Assembly: GCA_003151555.1 (NCBI GenBank) | Contig: PLXU01000197.1 | Location: 1 to 12,619, forward strand | From: Acidimicrobiaceae bacterium | GTDB lineage: Bacteria; Actinomycetota; Acidimicrobiia; Acidimicrobiales; RAAP-2 | Reading direction: 5' to 3' | Length of the DNA: 12,619 nt | Shown: positions 6,926 to 12,619 of the stretch, in pieces | Numbering within the stretch: the first letter of the stretch is position 1 | Layout: each line of letters begins with the position of its first letter | The notes under the pieces: model-generated | Told to the model about the DNA's origin: nothing | What the model saw: only the letters and a program-made list of their open reading frames with translations | The model's database searches: none | Position numbers and translations under genes: made by a program

Positions 6926-7092
6926 TTTTGCGTCGAATTTTCCGCTTCGCGCTGGCTTCGTCGATCGCGCGCGCGTGGGCGCAGAAGTCACCGAAGTGGC
7001 TCAGCATCGCCGGCGCGGTCGTGCTCTTTCGTCTGATTGACAAGCGCGCCGCCAAGTCAGGACAACGCGCCACTAAGAGCAAGTCCGCGTGA
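6922..7092 (+). CDS. 56-residue basic membrane-associated protein, unknown function
   Basis: A short gene supported mainly by context: its ATG overlaps the preceding stop as ATGA, and its TGA overlaps the trmI GTG as GTGA, so it exactly fills the gap between two coupled genes. The protein begins MILRRIFRFALASSIARAWA, an amphipathic or hydrophobic start with several Arg, has a second hydrophobic stretch (about 27-38, WLSIAGAVVLFR) and ends in a Lys/Arg/Ser-rich tail. It is very basic, has no cysteine and matches no family I recognise. Together with the two genes before it, it looks like part of a small membrane-protein cassette. It could be missed by gene callers because of its size. Confidence 0.62.
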   Translation: MILRRIFRFALASSIARAWAQKSPKWLSIAGAVVLFRLIDKRAAKSGQRATKSKSA

Positions 7093-7880
7093 ACGCTGCC
7101 GAACTGCGCGCTGGCGAGCGCGTGATGTTGATTGACGCCAAGGATCGCCACTACCTCATAACGTTGCGCGAGGGTGCGTCGTTTCATACGCACGCCGGCA
7201 TTGTTCAGCACGATGATCTCATTGGCGTCGAGGAGGGATCGCTCATCCGCGGCAGCACCGAACGCAGTTTCCTCGTGCTTCGCCCCACACTGGCCGACGT
7301 GGTCTTAAAGATGCCGCGCGGCGCTCAGGTCATCTACCCCAAGGACTTGGGCGCCATATTGATGCAGGCCGACGTGGGACCGGGGATGCGAGTGCTCGAA
7401 GCGGGCATTGGCTCAGGCGCGCTCTCGATGACGTTGCTGCGCGCGGGCGCCGTGATCACTGGCTACGAAATCCGCGAGGACTTCGCCCAACAGGCCATCA
7501 GGAACGTGCACGACATGTTGGGCGAGGACGTGGCCTACGACATTCACATTCGTGACGTCACTCAAGGTATTGACGAGGTGGACCTCGATCGAATCATCCT
7601 GGACATGCCCGAACCGTGGGACGTAGTCAAACACGCCGAAAGTGCGTTGCGCCCGGGCGGTATCCTGCTGGCCTATCTGCCCACGATCAATCAGACCCAG
7701 CTGCTACGCGAAACGCTGCGTCAGCACTCCTTCGGGCTCGAAGAGACGGTCGAGATCCTGCGTCGCACCTGGCACATCGATGGTCGATCCGTGCGGCCCG
7801 ACCATCGCATGGTGGCACACACCGGATTTTTGACGTCGGCGCGGCGACTAGTGAGGCGCAGCGAAGAACAAGATATTTAG
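7089..7880 (+). CDS. trmI: tRNA (adenine-58-N1)-methyltransferase
   Basis: This 263-residue SAM-dependent enzyme methylates N1 of adenine 58 in the T-loop of tRNA and in bacteria works as a homotetramer of a single subunit type. The N-terminal small beta domain (about 1-70) is followed by YPKDLGAI (83-90) and the Rossmann methyltransferase domain: SAM motif I VLEAGIGSGAL (102-112), the acidic end of the next strand at GYEIRED (125-131), and the catalytic-pocket motif LDMPEPW (171-177), whose Asp172 is the conserved acidic residue of the family. Length and motifs match Mycobacterium tuberculosis Rv2118c, which also lies beside the proteasome genes. The GTG start overlaps the preceding 56-residue gene by four bases. 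The TAG stop overlaps the convergent ferredoxin stop by four bases (TTAG, 7877-7880). Confidence 0.96.
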   Translation: MNAAELRAGERVMLIDAKDRHYLITLREGASFHTHAGIVQHDDLIGVEEGSLIRGSTERSFLVLRPTLADVVLKMPRGAQVIYPKDLGAILMQADVGPGMRVLEAGIGSGALSMTLLRAGAVITGYEIREDFAQQAIRNVHDMLGEDVAYDIHIRDVTQGIDEVDLDRIILDMPEPWDVVKHAESALRPGGILLAYLPTINQTQLLRETLRQHSFGLEETVEILRRTWHIDGRSVRPDHRMVAHTGFLTSARRLVRRSEEQDI

Positions 7881-8113
7881 TCTTTTTCGATGAAAATGCA
7901 CTCGCCGGGGCACTCTTCGGAGGCTTCGACGACTGCGTCTTCCATGCCGGCCGGCACGATGGCTAGGCCCTCGGCGCCACCGGGTGAACTAAGCACGTCG
8001 TCGCCCTGTTTCACGTAGGCCAGCCCATCGTCGAGCAAGGTAAAGACCGAAGGACAGATTTCCTCGCACAGACCGTCGCCGGTGCAGAGGTCCTGATCAA
8101 TCCAAACCTTCAT
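7877..8113 (-). CDS. Small [4Fe-4S]/[3Fe-4S] ferredoxin with Asp in the cluster motif
   Basis: The 78-residue protein is a single-cluster electron carrier. The motif C10-TGD-GL-C16-EEI-C20-P has Asp13 where four-cysteine ferredoxins have the second cysteine, and C68-P-G-E-C72 near the end supplies the last ligand, probably C68. The pattern and the opening KVWIDQDLC closely resemble Pyrococcus furiosus ferredoxin, in which Asp is a ligand of a [4Fe-4S] cluster that converts easily to [3Fe-4S]. The acidic surface (pool of Asp and Glu) is typical of ferredoxins. Which cluster forms here cannot be decided from sequence. The ATG is well supported by GGAGG five bases upstream. It is divergent from arc (96 bases between starts) and convergent with trmI; its redox partner is not in the window. 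Confidence 0.92.
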   Translation of the reverse strand: MKVWIDQDLCTGDGLCEEICPSVFTLLDDGLAYVKQGDDVLSSPGGAEGLAIVPAGMEDAVVEASEECPGECIFIEKD

Positions 8114-8118
8114 GAGGG

Positions 8119-8123
8119 CCTCC
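8119..8123 (-). promoter_or_regulatory. Strong Shine-Dalgarno of the ferredoxin gene
   Basis: GGAGG on the minus strand lies five bases before the ferredoxin ATG. It is the only classical ribosome binding site at a normal distance seen at an uncoupled start in the window, so this gene should have a real 5' leader. A TAAAGT hexamer about 35-40 bases before the ATG is a possible -10, weakly supported. Confidence 0.65.
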
Positions 8124-8175
8124 GTGGCTTTCCTAGATATAAGACTTTAGCGGGCGACCCCAGTACATTGTGACG

Positions 8176-8203
8176 TTCGACAGTGCTTCACCTCATCTAG
8201 GGT
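8176..8203 (+). promoter_or_regulatory. Candidate promoter of the proteasome operon (arc)
   Basis: TTCGAC at 8176-8181 could be a -35, followed after 16 bases by TAGGGT at 8198-8203 as the -10, then six bases (GAAGTT) and the arc ATG at 8210. The spacing predicts a transcript starting at the ATG itself, without a leader. The alternative is that AGGG inside the -10 serves as a weak ribosome binding site with transcription from further upstream. The -10 is covered by an inverted repeat. Confidence 0.5.
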
Positions 8204-8207
8204 GAAG
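8186..8207. repeat. 7+7 bp inverted repeat over the arc -10 (candidate operator)
   Basis: CTTCACC (8186-8192) and its exact reverse complement GGTGAAG (8201-8207) are separated by eight bases. The dyad covers the candidate -10 TAGGGT and ends two bases before the arc ATG. The centre-to-centre distance of the arms is 15 bases, more than one helical turn. If arc mRNA starts at the ATG, the repeat is not transcribed and would act as a protein binding site on DNA; if transcription starts upstream, it could be a hairpin that hides the start of arc. Confidence 0.5.
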
Positions 8208-8209
8208 TT

Positions 8210-9955
8210 ATGGAGCGTTCTGGGCAGTCCCCACCACCCGGGGGTGAGAGTAATGACGACCAGATTGTCGTCAGTTCTCCGCGCGGCCACGTCCTGAGCG
8301 ACGTGGATCAGGCCAACCGTCGTATCGAAATGCTCGAAGAGCAGTTGCTCGAAGCCCGCGGACAGGTGGCCCAGACTCGCTCGAACAACGAGAAGCTGAC
8401 CATTACTATTCAGCAGACGCGCGACCAGATCTCGGCCCTGCGTGACGAGGTCGAAAAGCTCACCCAACCGCCAGCCCTCTACGGCACTTTCATAGATTTC
8501 AACGACGACGGCACCGTCGACATCTTCGCCTCGGGCCGCAAAATGCGCGTGGCCCTGCACCCGGGCCTCGACCCCGGTCAAATTGAGCGCGGCAACGAGG
8601 TCGTGCTCAACGAGTCATTCAGCGTGATCGGGGTGCGTGATTCGGACGGCCAGGGCGAGGTCGTCACGGTGAAAGAGGTGCTCGACGAGCGCCGCGTGCT
8701 GGTCTACGGGCGCGCCGACGAAGAGCGGGTGGTGGAGCTGGCCGACTCGCTGCGCGACGTGAAACTGCGCAGTGGTGACGCATTGTTGCTCGACCTGCGC
8801 TCGAACCTGCTGACCGAGAAACTGGTTCGCCAGGAGGCCGAAGAGCTCATCCTCGAAGAAGTCCCCGATATCACCTACGCCGACGTGGGCGGACTGGACG
8901 CGCAGATCGAATCGATCACCGACGCCGTGGAGTTGCCCTACCTGCATCGCGCGCTCTTCCTCGACTACGAGTTGCCGGCGCCCAAGGGCATCCTGCTCTA
9001 TGGCCCGCCCGGGTGCGGCAAGACGCTCATTGCCAAGGCCGTGGCCAACTCGCTGTCCCAGAAGGTGGCCGAACTCTCGGGCAATCGCAACGTGCGCTCC
9101 TACTTCTTGAATATCAAGGGTCCCGAGTTGCTCAATAAGTACGTGGGCGAGACCGAACGCCAAATTCGCATCGTCTTTCAACGCGCGCGAGAGAAGGCCG
9201 AAGAGGGCATGCCGGTCATCATCTTCTTCGACGAGATGGACTCGCTCTTTCGCACCCGCGGCACCGGCATCAGCTCGGACATGGAGTCGACGATCGTGCC
9301 TCAACTGCTGGCCGAGATCGACGGGGTCGAGTCGCTGCGCGACGTCATCGTCATCGGGGCCACCAACCGCGAGGACCTCATCGACCCGGCCATCCTGCGC
9401 CCGGGGCGTCTGGACGTGAAAATCAAGATCGAGCGGCCGAACGCCGACGCGGCCGCCCAGATCTTCCAGCGCTACCTGCACTCGGATCTGCCGATCGACG
9501 AGCACCTGGTGAACGAACTCGGTGGGGGAGACCGCGACAAGGCCATCCGCATCATGATCGAAGAGACCGTGACCGCGATGTACCGCATCGACGACGAGAA
9601 CCGCTTCTTAGAGGTCACCTACCAGGGCGGCGACAAAGAGATCTTGTACTTCAAGGACTTCGCCTCGGGCGCCATGATCGAAAACATCGTGCGCCGGGCG
9701 AAGAAACTGGCGGTCAAGCGCGAGATCGTCGACAAGGGCCGCGGACTGCGCGCCGAGGACCTCATTGAATCGATTCGCCAGGAGTTCCGCGAGAACGAGG
9801 ACCTGCCCAATACGACGAACCCGGACGACTGGGCCCGCATCTCGGGCAAGAAGGGCGAGCGCATCATCTTCATCCGCACCTTGATCAATCGCGAAGAGAC
9901 CGATGTCAAGGGCGGCCGGTCAATTCAACACGTCGGTACCGGCCAGTACCTCTAG
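8210..9955 (+). CDS. arc: Proteasomal AAA+ ATPase ARC/Mpa
   Basis: The 581-residue ATPase recognises pupylated proteins, unfolds them and threads them into the 20S proteasome; it works as a hexamer in the cytoplasm. Domains in order: a disordered start (1-28); a coiled coil (about 30-87) that binds Pup; tandem OB folds (about 88-205) forming the entry ring; and the AAA+ module. In the latter, Walker A GPPGCGKT is 265-272, the aromatic pore loop around KYVGE 310-314, Walker B IIFFDE 337-342, sensor 1 GATN 383-386, and the arginine fingers lie in LRPGRLD 396-402. The C-terminus ends GTGQYL; the terminal GQYL is the element that inserts into the alpha-ring pockets of the proteasome. Length is close to Rhodococcus ARC and Mycobacterium Mpa. 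It is first in the operon, with dop four bases downstream. All key residues are present. Confidence 0.98.
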   Translation: MERSGQSPPPGGESNDDQIVVSSPRGHVLSDVDQANRRIEMLEEQLLEARGQVAQTRSNNEKLTITIQQTRDQISALRDEVEKLTQPPALYGTFIDFNDDGTVDIFASGRKMRVALHPGLDPGQIERGNEVVLNESFSVIGVRDSDGQGEVVTVKEVLDERRVLVYGRADEERVVELADSLRDVKLRSGDALLLDLRSNLLTEKLVRQEAEELILEEVPDITYADVGGLDAQIESITDAVELPYLHRALFLDYELPAPKGILLYGPPGCGKTLIAKAVANSLSQKVAELSGNRNVRSYFLNIKGPELLNKYVGETERQIRIVFQRAREKAEEGMPVIIFFDEMDSLFRTRGTGISSDMESTIVPQLLAEIDGVESLRDVIVIGATNREDLIDPAILRPGRLDVKIKIERPNADAAAQIFQRYLHSDLPIDEHLVNELGGGDRDKAIRIMIEETVTAMYRIDDENRFLEVTYQGGDKEILYFKDFASGAMIENIVRRAKKLAVKREIVDKGRGLRAEDLIESIRQEFRENEDLPNTTNPDDWARISGKKGERIIFIRTLINREETDVKGGRSIQHVGTGQYL

Positions 9956-9959
9956 CACC

Positions 9960-11447
9960 GTGGCCATTCCCAAGGTACTGGGCATCGAGACCGAGTACGG
10001 CATCGCCGGGGGCCCCGACCTCGATCCCATCGTGTCGTCGAGCATCGTTGTCAACGCTTACGCCCAGCAGGCCCGCACCCGTATCAACTGGGACTTTGAA
10101 GGTGAGACCCCCGACCTCGACGCCCGGGGCCTGCCGGGGCTGAGCGCGTTCGCGCCGGTGGTCGAGACGCACCTGGCCAACACCGTGCTCACCAATGGCG
10201 CCCGGCTCTACGTGGATCACGCCCACCCCGAGTACTCCTCGCCCGAATGTCGCACGCCCCTGCAGGCAACCCTCTACGACTGCGCCGGCGAAGAGGTGAT
10301 GCGCCGGGCGGTGCAGGCGGCCAACGACGCACTGGAAACGAGCCAGGCCATCACGGTGTACAAGAACAATTCGGACGGCAAAGGCAACTCCTACGGCACC
10401 CACGAGAACTACCTGGTGGGGCGCAGCGTCGACTTCTCGCACATCGTGCGGGCCATGGTTCCGCACTTCGTCTCGCGCCAAATAGTGGTGGGCGCGGGCA
10501 AGGTGGGCGCAGAGACGGAGGCCGCGTTACAACACGATCCCACTTTCCAGCTCAGCCAGCGATCCGAGTTCTTCGAAGAGGTGGTGGGATTGGAGACCAC
10601 CCTCAAGCGGCCGATCATCAACACCCGCGATGAGCCGCACGCGGACGCCGAGCGGTTTCGCCGCCTGCACATCATCATTGGCGACGCCAACATGAGCCAG
10701 TTCGCAACGCTGGTCAAACTCGGCTCGACCGCCCTGCTGTTGGCGGTGCTCGAGGACCAGGGCCCGGACGTGTTTCCGAGCCCCCCGCGCAACCCCGTGC
10801 AGGCGGTGCGGGCCTTCTCGCTCGACACGTCGCTCAAGGCCGTGGTTACCTGCGAAGACGAAGCCGAACGCTCGGCCTGGGACTTCCAGGACCAGTTGTG
10901 GCACCTGGCCAACAACTTCGCGCAACGCGACGGCGCCGACAGCGTTGCGCCGATGCCAGAAGTCGCGCTGGTGCTACTGCAGTGGCGCGAAATGCTCGAT
11001 GGCGTGATCGGTGACCGCTCCAGCGTGGCCGACCGGGTCGACTGGGTGGCCAAGCATCGCGTGCTCGAGGGCTACCAGCAGCGCTACGACCTGTCTCCCA
11101 CCGACGCCAAGTTGCGGGTGATCGATCTGCAGTACCACGACCTGCGCCTCGAGCGCTCCCTGTCCCAACGCGTGGGCCTACGGCGGATTTTCGACGTGGA
11201 CGAGGTTCGTGAAGCAGTTCACAACCCTCCGGACTCGACCAGAGCGTACTTTCGCGGACAGTGCGTGGCGCGCTATCCCGAGCAAATCGTGGCCGCGAAC
11301 TGGGATTGCGTCGTCTTTGACTTGGGGGCCGGTCCGCTCCAGCGCGTGCCCATGATGGATCCATTGCGGGGTACCGCAGATCTCACGGCCCACTTGCTAG
11401 AAAGGTGCCTTACCGCCAATGACTTGCTCGATGCACTAGACAGGTAG
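9960..11447 (+). CDS. dop: Pup deamidase/depupylase Dop
   Basis: Dop belongs to the carboxylate-amine ligase fold shared with PafA and glutamine synthetase. It hydrolyses the side-chain amide at the Pup C-terminus and cleaves Pup from proteins. The product begins VAIPKVLGIETEYGI, where the two Glu (10 and 12) are the ATP/metal-binding residues. YVDHAHPEYSSPE follows (84-96), whose Asp86 is the expected catalytic base, then VYKNNSDGKGNSYGTHENYL at 133-152. The segment between about 40 and 65, with ARGLPG, matches the Dop-specific loop rather than PafA. I chose GTG 9960 (495 residues, four bases after arc) because the family starts just before this beta strand. An ATG at 9903 would add 19 low-complexity residues overlapping the arc 3' end, with a weak GAAGAG ahead of it, and cannot be excluded. 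pup follows after ten bases. Confidence 0.93.
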   Translation: MAIPKVLGIETEYGIAGGPDLDPIVSSSIVVNAYAQQARTRINWDFEGETPDLDARGLPGLSAFAPVVETHLANTVLTNGARLYVDHAHPEYSSPECRTPLQATLYDCAGEEVMRRAVQAANDALETSQAITVYKNNSDGKGNSYGTHENYLVGRSVDFSHIVRAMVPHFVSRQIVVGAGKVGAETEAALQHDPTFQLSQRSEFFEEVVGLETTLKRPIINTRDEPHADAERFRRLHIIIGDANMSQFATLVKLGSTALLLAVLEDQGPDVFPSPPRNPVQAVRAFSLDTSLKAVVTCEDEAERSAWDFQDQLWHLANNFAQRDGADSVAPMPEVALVLLQWREMLDGVIGDRSSVADRVDWVAKHRVLEGYQQRYDLSPTDAKLRVIDLQYHDLRLERSLSQRVGLRRIFDVDEVREAVHNPPDSTRAYFRGQCVARYPEQIVAANWDCVVFDLGAGPLQRVPMMDPLRGTADLTAHLLERCLTANDLLDALDR

Positions 11448-11457
11448 AACAGAAGCT

Positions 11458-11652
11458 ATGACAGAACAAGAGAGAATTCAAAAACAGCGCACGGAGCGCG
11501 CGAGCCAAGAGACCAGCGACGTGTCGGTTGACGCCACCAAGGGCGACCAATTAAAGGCCGACCTCGATGACCTGCTCGACGAAATCGACGAAGTACTCGA
11601 AGAGAACGCCGAGGAGTTCGTTCGCAACTACGTCCAAAAGGGCGGAGAGTAG
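11458..11652 (+). CDS. pup: Prokaryotic ubiquitin-like protein Pup (GGE form)
   Basis: This 64-residue protein is the modifier that PafA attaches through its C-terminal Glu to lysines of target proteins, marking them for the proteasome. The N-terminal half is polar and disordered; residues about 30-57 (with DDLLDEIDEVLEENAEEFVR) are the helix-forming part that binds the ARC coiled coil; the end is YVQKGGE with Lys61 and Glu64. Length and the LLDEIDEVLEENAE block match mycobacterial Pup almost exactly, except that the last residue is encoded as Glu (GAG) rather than Gln, so it is ligation-ready without deamidation. The ATG has only a weak AGAAG ahead of it. Its TAG stop shares one base with the prcB GTG. 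Confidence 0.97.
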   Translation: MTEQERIQKQRTERASQETSDVSVDATKGDQLKADLDDLLDEIDEVLEENAEEFVRNYVQKGGE

Positions 11653-12446
11653 TGGGGCTGCCGCTCTTCAGTGCCCAGAGTGATCCCGGACCCTCCTTTT
11701 TTCGTTACGCGCAGTCAGCGGGATTGACCGTCGCGGAAGGTCCCGGCGAGGGCCACTCGGCGCACGCCACGACCGTGGTGGCGGTGCGCTACGCCGGCGG
11801 TGCGGTGATGGTGGGCGACCGCCAGGCGACCGGCAACTACATCGCCAGTCGCGATATTCGAAAGATCGAACCGGCCGACTTCTATACCGCCCTGGCAATC
11901 TCGGGCACGGCCGCGCGGGGCATCGAGTTCATCCGTATGGCCCAGCTCTCGTTCGAGCACTACGAGAAGATGACCGATTCGGCCTTGAGCCTCGAGGGCA
12001 AGGCCAACTACCTTTCGCCCATCATCCAGCTCAACAACCTCACGTCGCCCCTGATGGTGATCCCCCTGCTCGCCGGCTGGGACCTCAGCCACCACGTCGG
12101 GCGAATCTTCGAGTATGACGGGGCCGGGGGCTGTTACGAGCGTCTCGACTTCGCCACTATTGGCTCGGGTTCCCCGTTCGCCGAGAGCACCCTTCGTCTC
12201 GGTTTTCGCAGCGACCTCGACCTCGAGGGGGCCCTCGACCTGGCGGCCCTGGCGCTGTACGAGGCCGGTGACAACGATCCCAGCACCGCCGGACCGGACT
12301 TTGTGCGCTCGCTCTTTCCAATGATGGTCACCATCAACGGCGACGGCTTCCAAGAACTCTCCACCGAGGATGTGTCGAGCCGCTTTCGCGTCATCAACGA
12401 TCGGCGCACGCAGTCCGGGGGAGTGGCCGGAGGCACGTTGCGATGA
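11652..12446 (+). CDS. prcB: 20S proteasome beta subunit precursor
   Basis: PrcB forms the two inner rings of the 20S core and carries the peptidase activity. The 264-residue precursor has a propeptide of about 39 residues, then HA|TTVVAV: Thr40 becomes the catalytic N-terminal threonine after self-cleavage, giving a mature subunit of 225 residues. Asp56 (GDR, mature position 17) and Lys71 (RDIRK, mature position 32) complete the active site; relative to mycobacteria the loop between them is one residue shorter, so Lys33 becomes 32. LPLLAGWD, IGSGSPFAES and the PDFVRSLFP block toward the end are family-typical. The GTG start overlaps the pup stop by one base. The stop overlaps the prcA ATG (ATGA), favouring equal output of the two subunits. 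Confidence 0.97.
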   Translation: MGLPLFSAQSDPGPSFFRYAQSAGLTVAEGPGEGHSAHATTVVAVRYAGGAVMVGDRQATGNYIASRDIRKIEPADFYTALAISGTAARGIEFIRMAQLSFEHYEKMTDSALSLEGKANYLSPIIQLNNLTSPLMVIPLLAGWDLSHHVGRIFEYDGAGGCYERLDFATIGSGSPFAESTLRLGFRSDLDLEGALDLAALALYEAGDNDPSTAGPDFVRSLFPMMVTINGDGFQELSTEDVSSRFRVINDRRTQSGGVAGGTLR

Positions 12447-12619
12447 GCATGCCTTTCTACGTTTCGCCCGAACAGCTCATCAAGGACCGGGCCGAATTCG
12501 CCCAAAAGGGCATCGCCCGGGGACGATCAATCGTGGCCGCCATTTACGATCAGGGCGTGGTGATGGTGGCCGAGAACCCCTCGGCCTCGTTGTACAAGAT
12601 CTCCGAGATCTACGACCGC
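12443..12619 (+). CDS. prcA: 20S proteasome alpha subunit, N-terminal part
   Basis: The first 59 residues of PrcA are present; the rest lies beyond the window. The alpha subunit forms the outer gated rings of the 20S core, to which the ARC C-terminus docks. MPFYVSPEQLIKDRAEFAQK and GIARGRSIVA, followed by VAENPSASLYKISEIYDR, match the actinobacterial alpha-subunit start: the gate-forming N-terminus, helix H0 and the first strands. Two starts, ATG 12443 and ATG two codons later (12449), are both possible; the first is chosen because it makes the ATGA overlap with prcB. No defects are visible in the part shown. Confidence 0.96.
   Translation, partial: MSMPFYVSPEQLIKDRAEFAQKGIARGRSIVAAIYDQGVVMVAENPSASLYKISEIYDR

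Noticed and set aside
8615..9505. 296-codon open frame on the minus strand inside arc
   Set aside because: It lies wholly opposite a gene with all AAA+ motifs intact. Its product is a low-information mix rich in Val, Gly, Arg and His, as expected from the antisense of GC-rich codons.
9906..10481. 191-codon open frame on the minus strand inside dop
   Set aside because: Antisense shadow of GC-rich coding sequence; the dop reading carries clear family motifs.
11424..11450. Internal promoter for pup (TTGCTC, 15 bases, TAGAAC)
   Set aside because: The -10 lacks the final T, the spacing is short and it does not fit the TANNNT plus six pattern seen elsewhere.
11715..12353. 212-codon open frame on the minus strand inside prcB
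   Set aside because: Antisense shadow of a well conserved gene; no motifs and no plausible ribosome binding site.

Overview
The window reads as a stretch of actinobacterial chromosome, GC-rich and densely packed. Three things point there: a complete Pup-proteasome locus up to the start of prcA, a fused two-domain F420 precursor synthase (FbiC), and frequent GTG starts. Small details (753-aa FbiC, Pup ending in Glu, an Asp-ligand ferredoxin beside the proteasome genes) would suit an Acidimicrobiia-like lineage better than mycobacteria, but that placement is inference. I see no mobile elements, CRISPR arrays, tRNA or rRNA genes, and no gene-free stretch above about 100 bases.

Layout. 1-600 (+): 3' end of an acyl-CoA synthetase, then a 65-aa coiled-coil-like protein starting in a TGATG overlap. 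597-5915 (-): transketolase, then FbiC (FO synthase), then a LOG-family nucleotide hydrolase joined to fbiC by a GTGA overlap. 5976-7880 (+): a hotdog thioesterase, three small membrane or basic proteins, and the tRNA m1A58 methyltransferase TrmI; from the holin-like gene onward every junction is a 4-base overlap. 7877-8113 (-): a small ferredoxin. 8210-12619 (+): the proteasome operon arc/mpa, dop, pup, prcB and prcA (cut by the window end). pafA is not in the window.

How the genes work together. Pup is attached to target proteins by PafA (outside the window). ARC recognises pupylated proteins, unfolds them and docks through its C-terminal GQYL onto the PrcA/PrcB 20S core. Dop removes Pup. 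This Pup already ends in Gly-Gly-Glu, so the deamidation step needed in mycobacteria should be unnecessary. TrmI upstream of the proteasome genes is also seen in Mycobacterium tuberculosis.

Regulation. Five gene starts (fbiC, tkt, thioesterase, holin-like gene, arc) each have a TANNNT hexamer ending exactly 7 bases before the start codon, the geometry expected for a -10 element of a leaderless mRNA. For fbiC, the holin-like gene and arc the same bases could also be read as an AGGA/AGGG ribosome binding site; for tkt and the thioesterase they cannot. The arc -10 is overlapped by a 7+7 inverted repeat that could be an operator of the proteasome operon. Two convergent gene pairs share 4-base overlapping stop codons, so no intergenic terminator is possible there.
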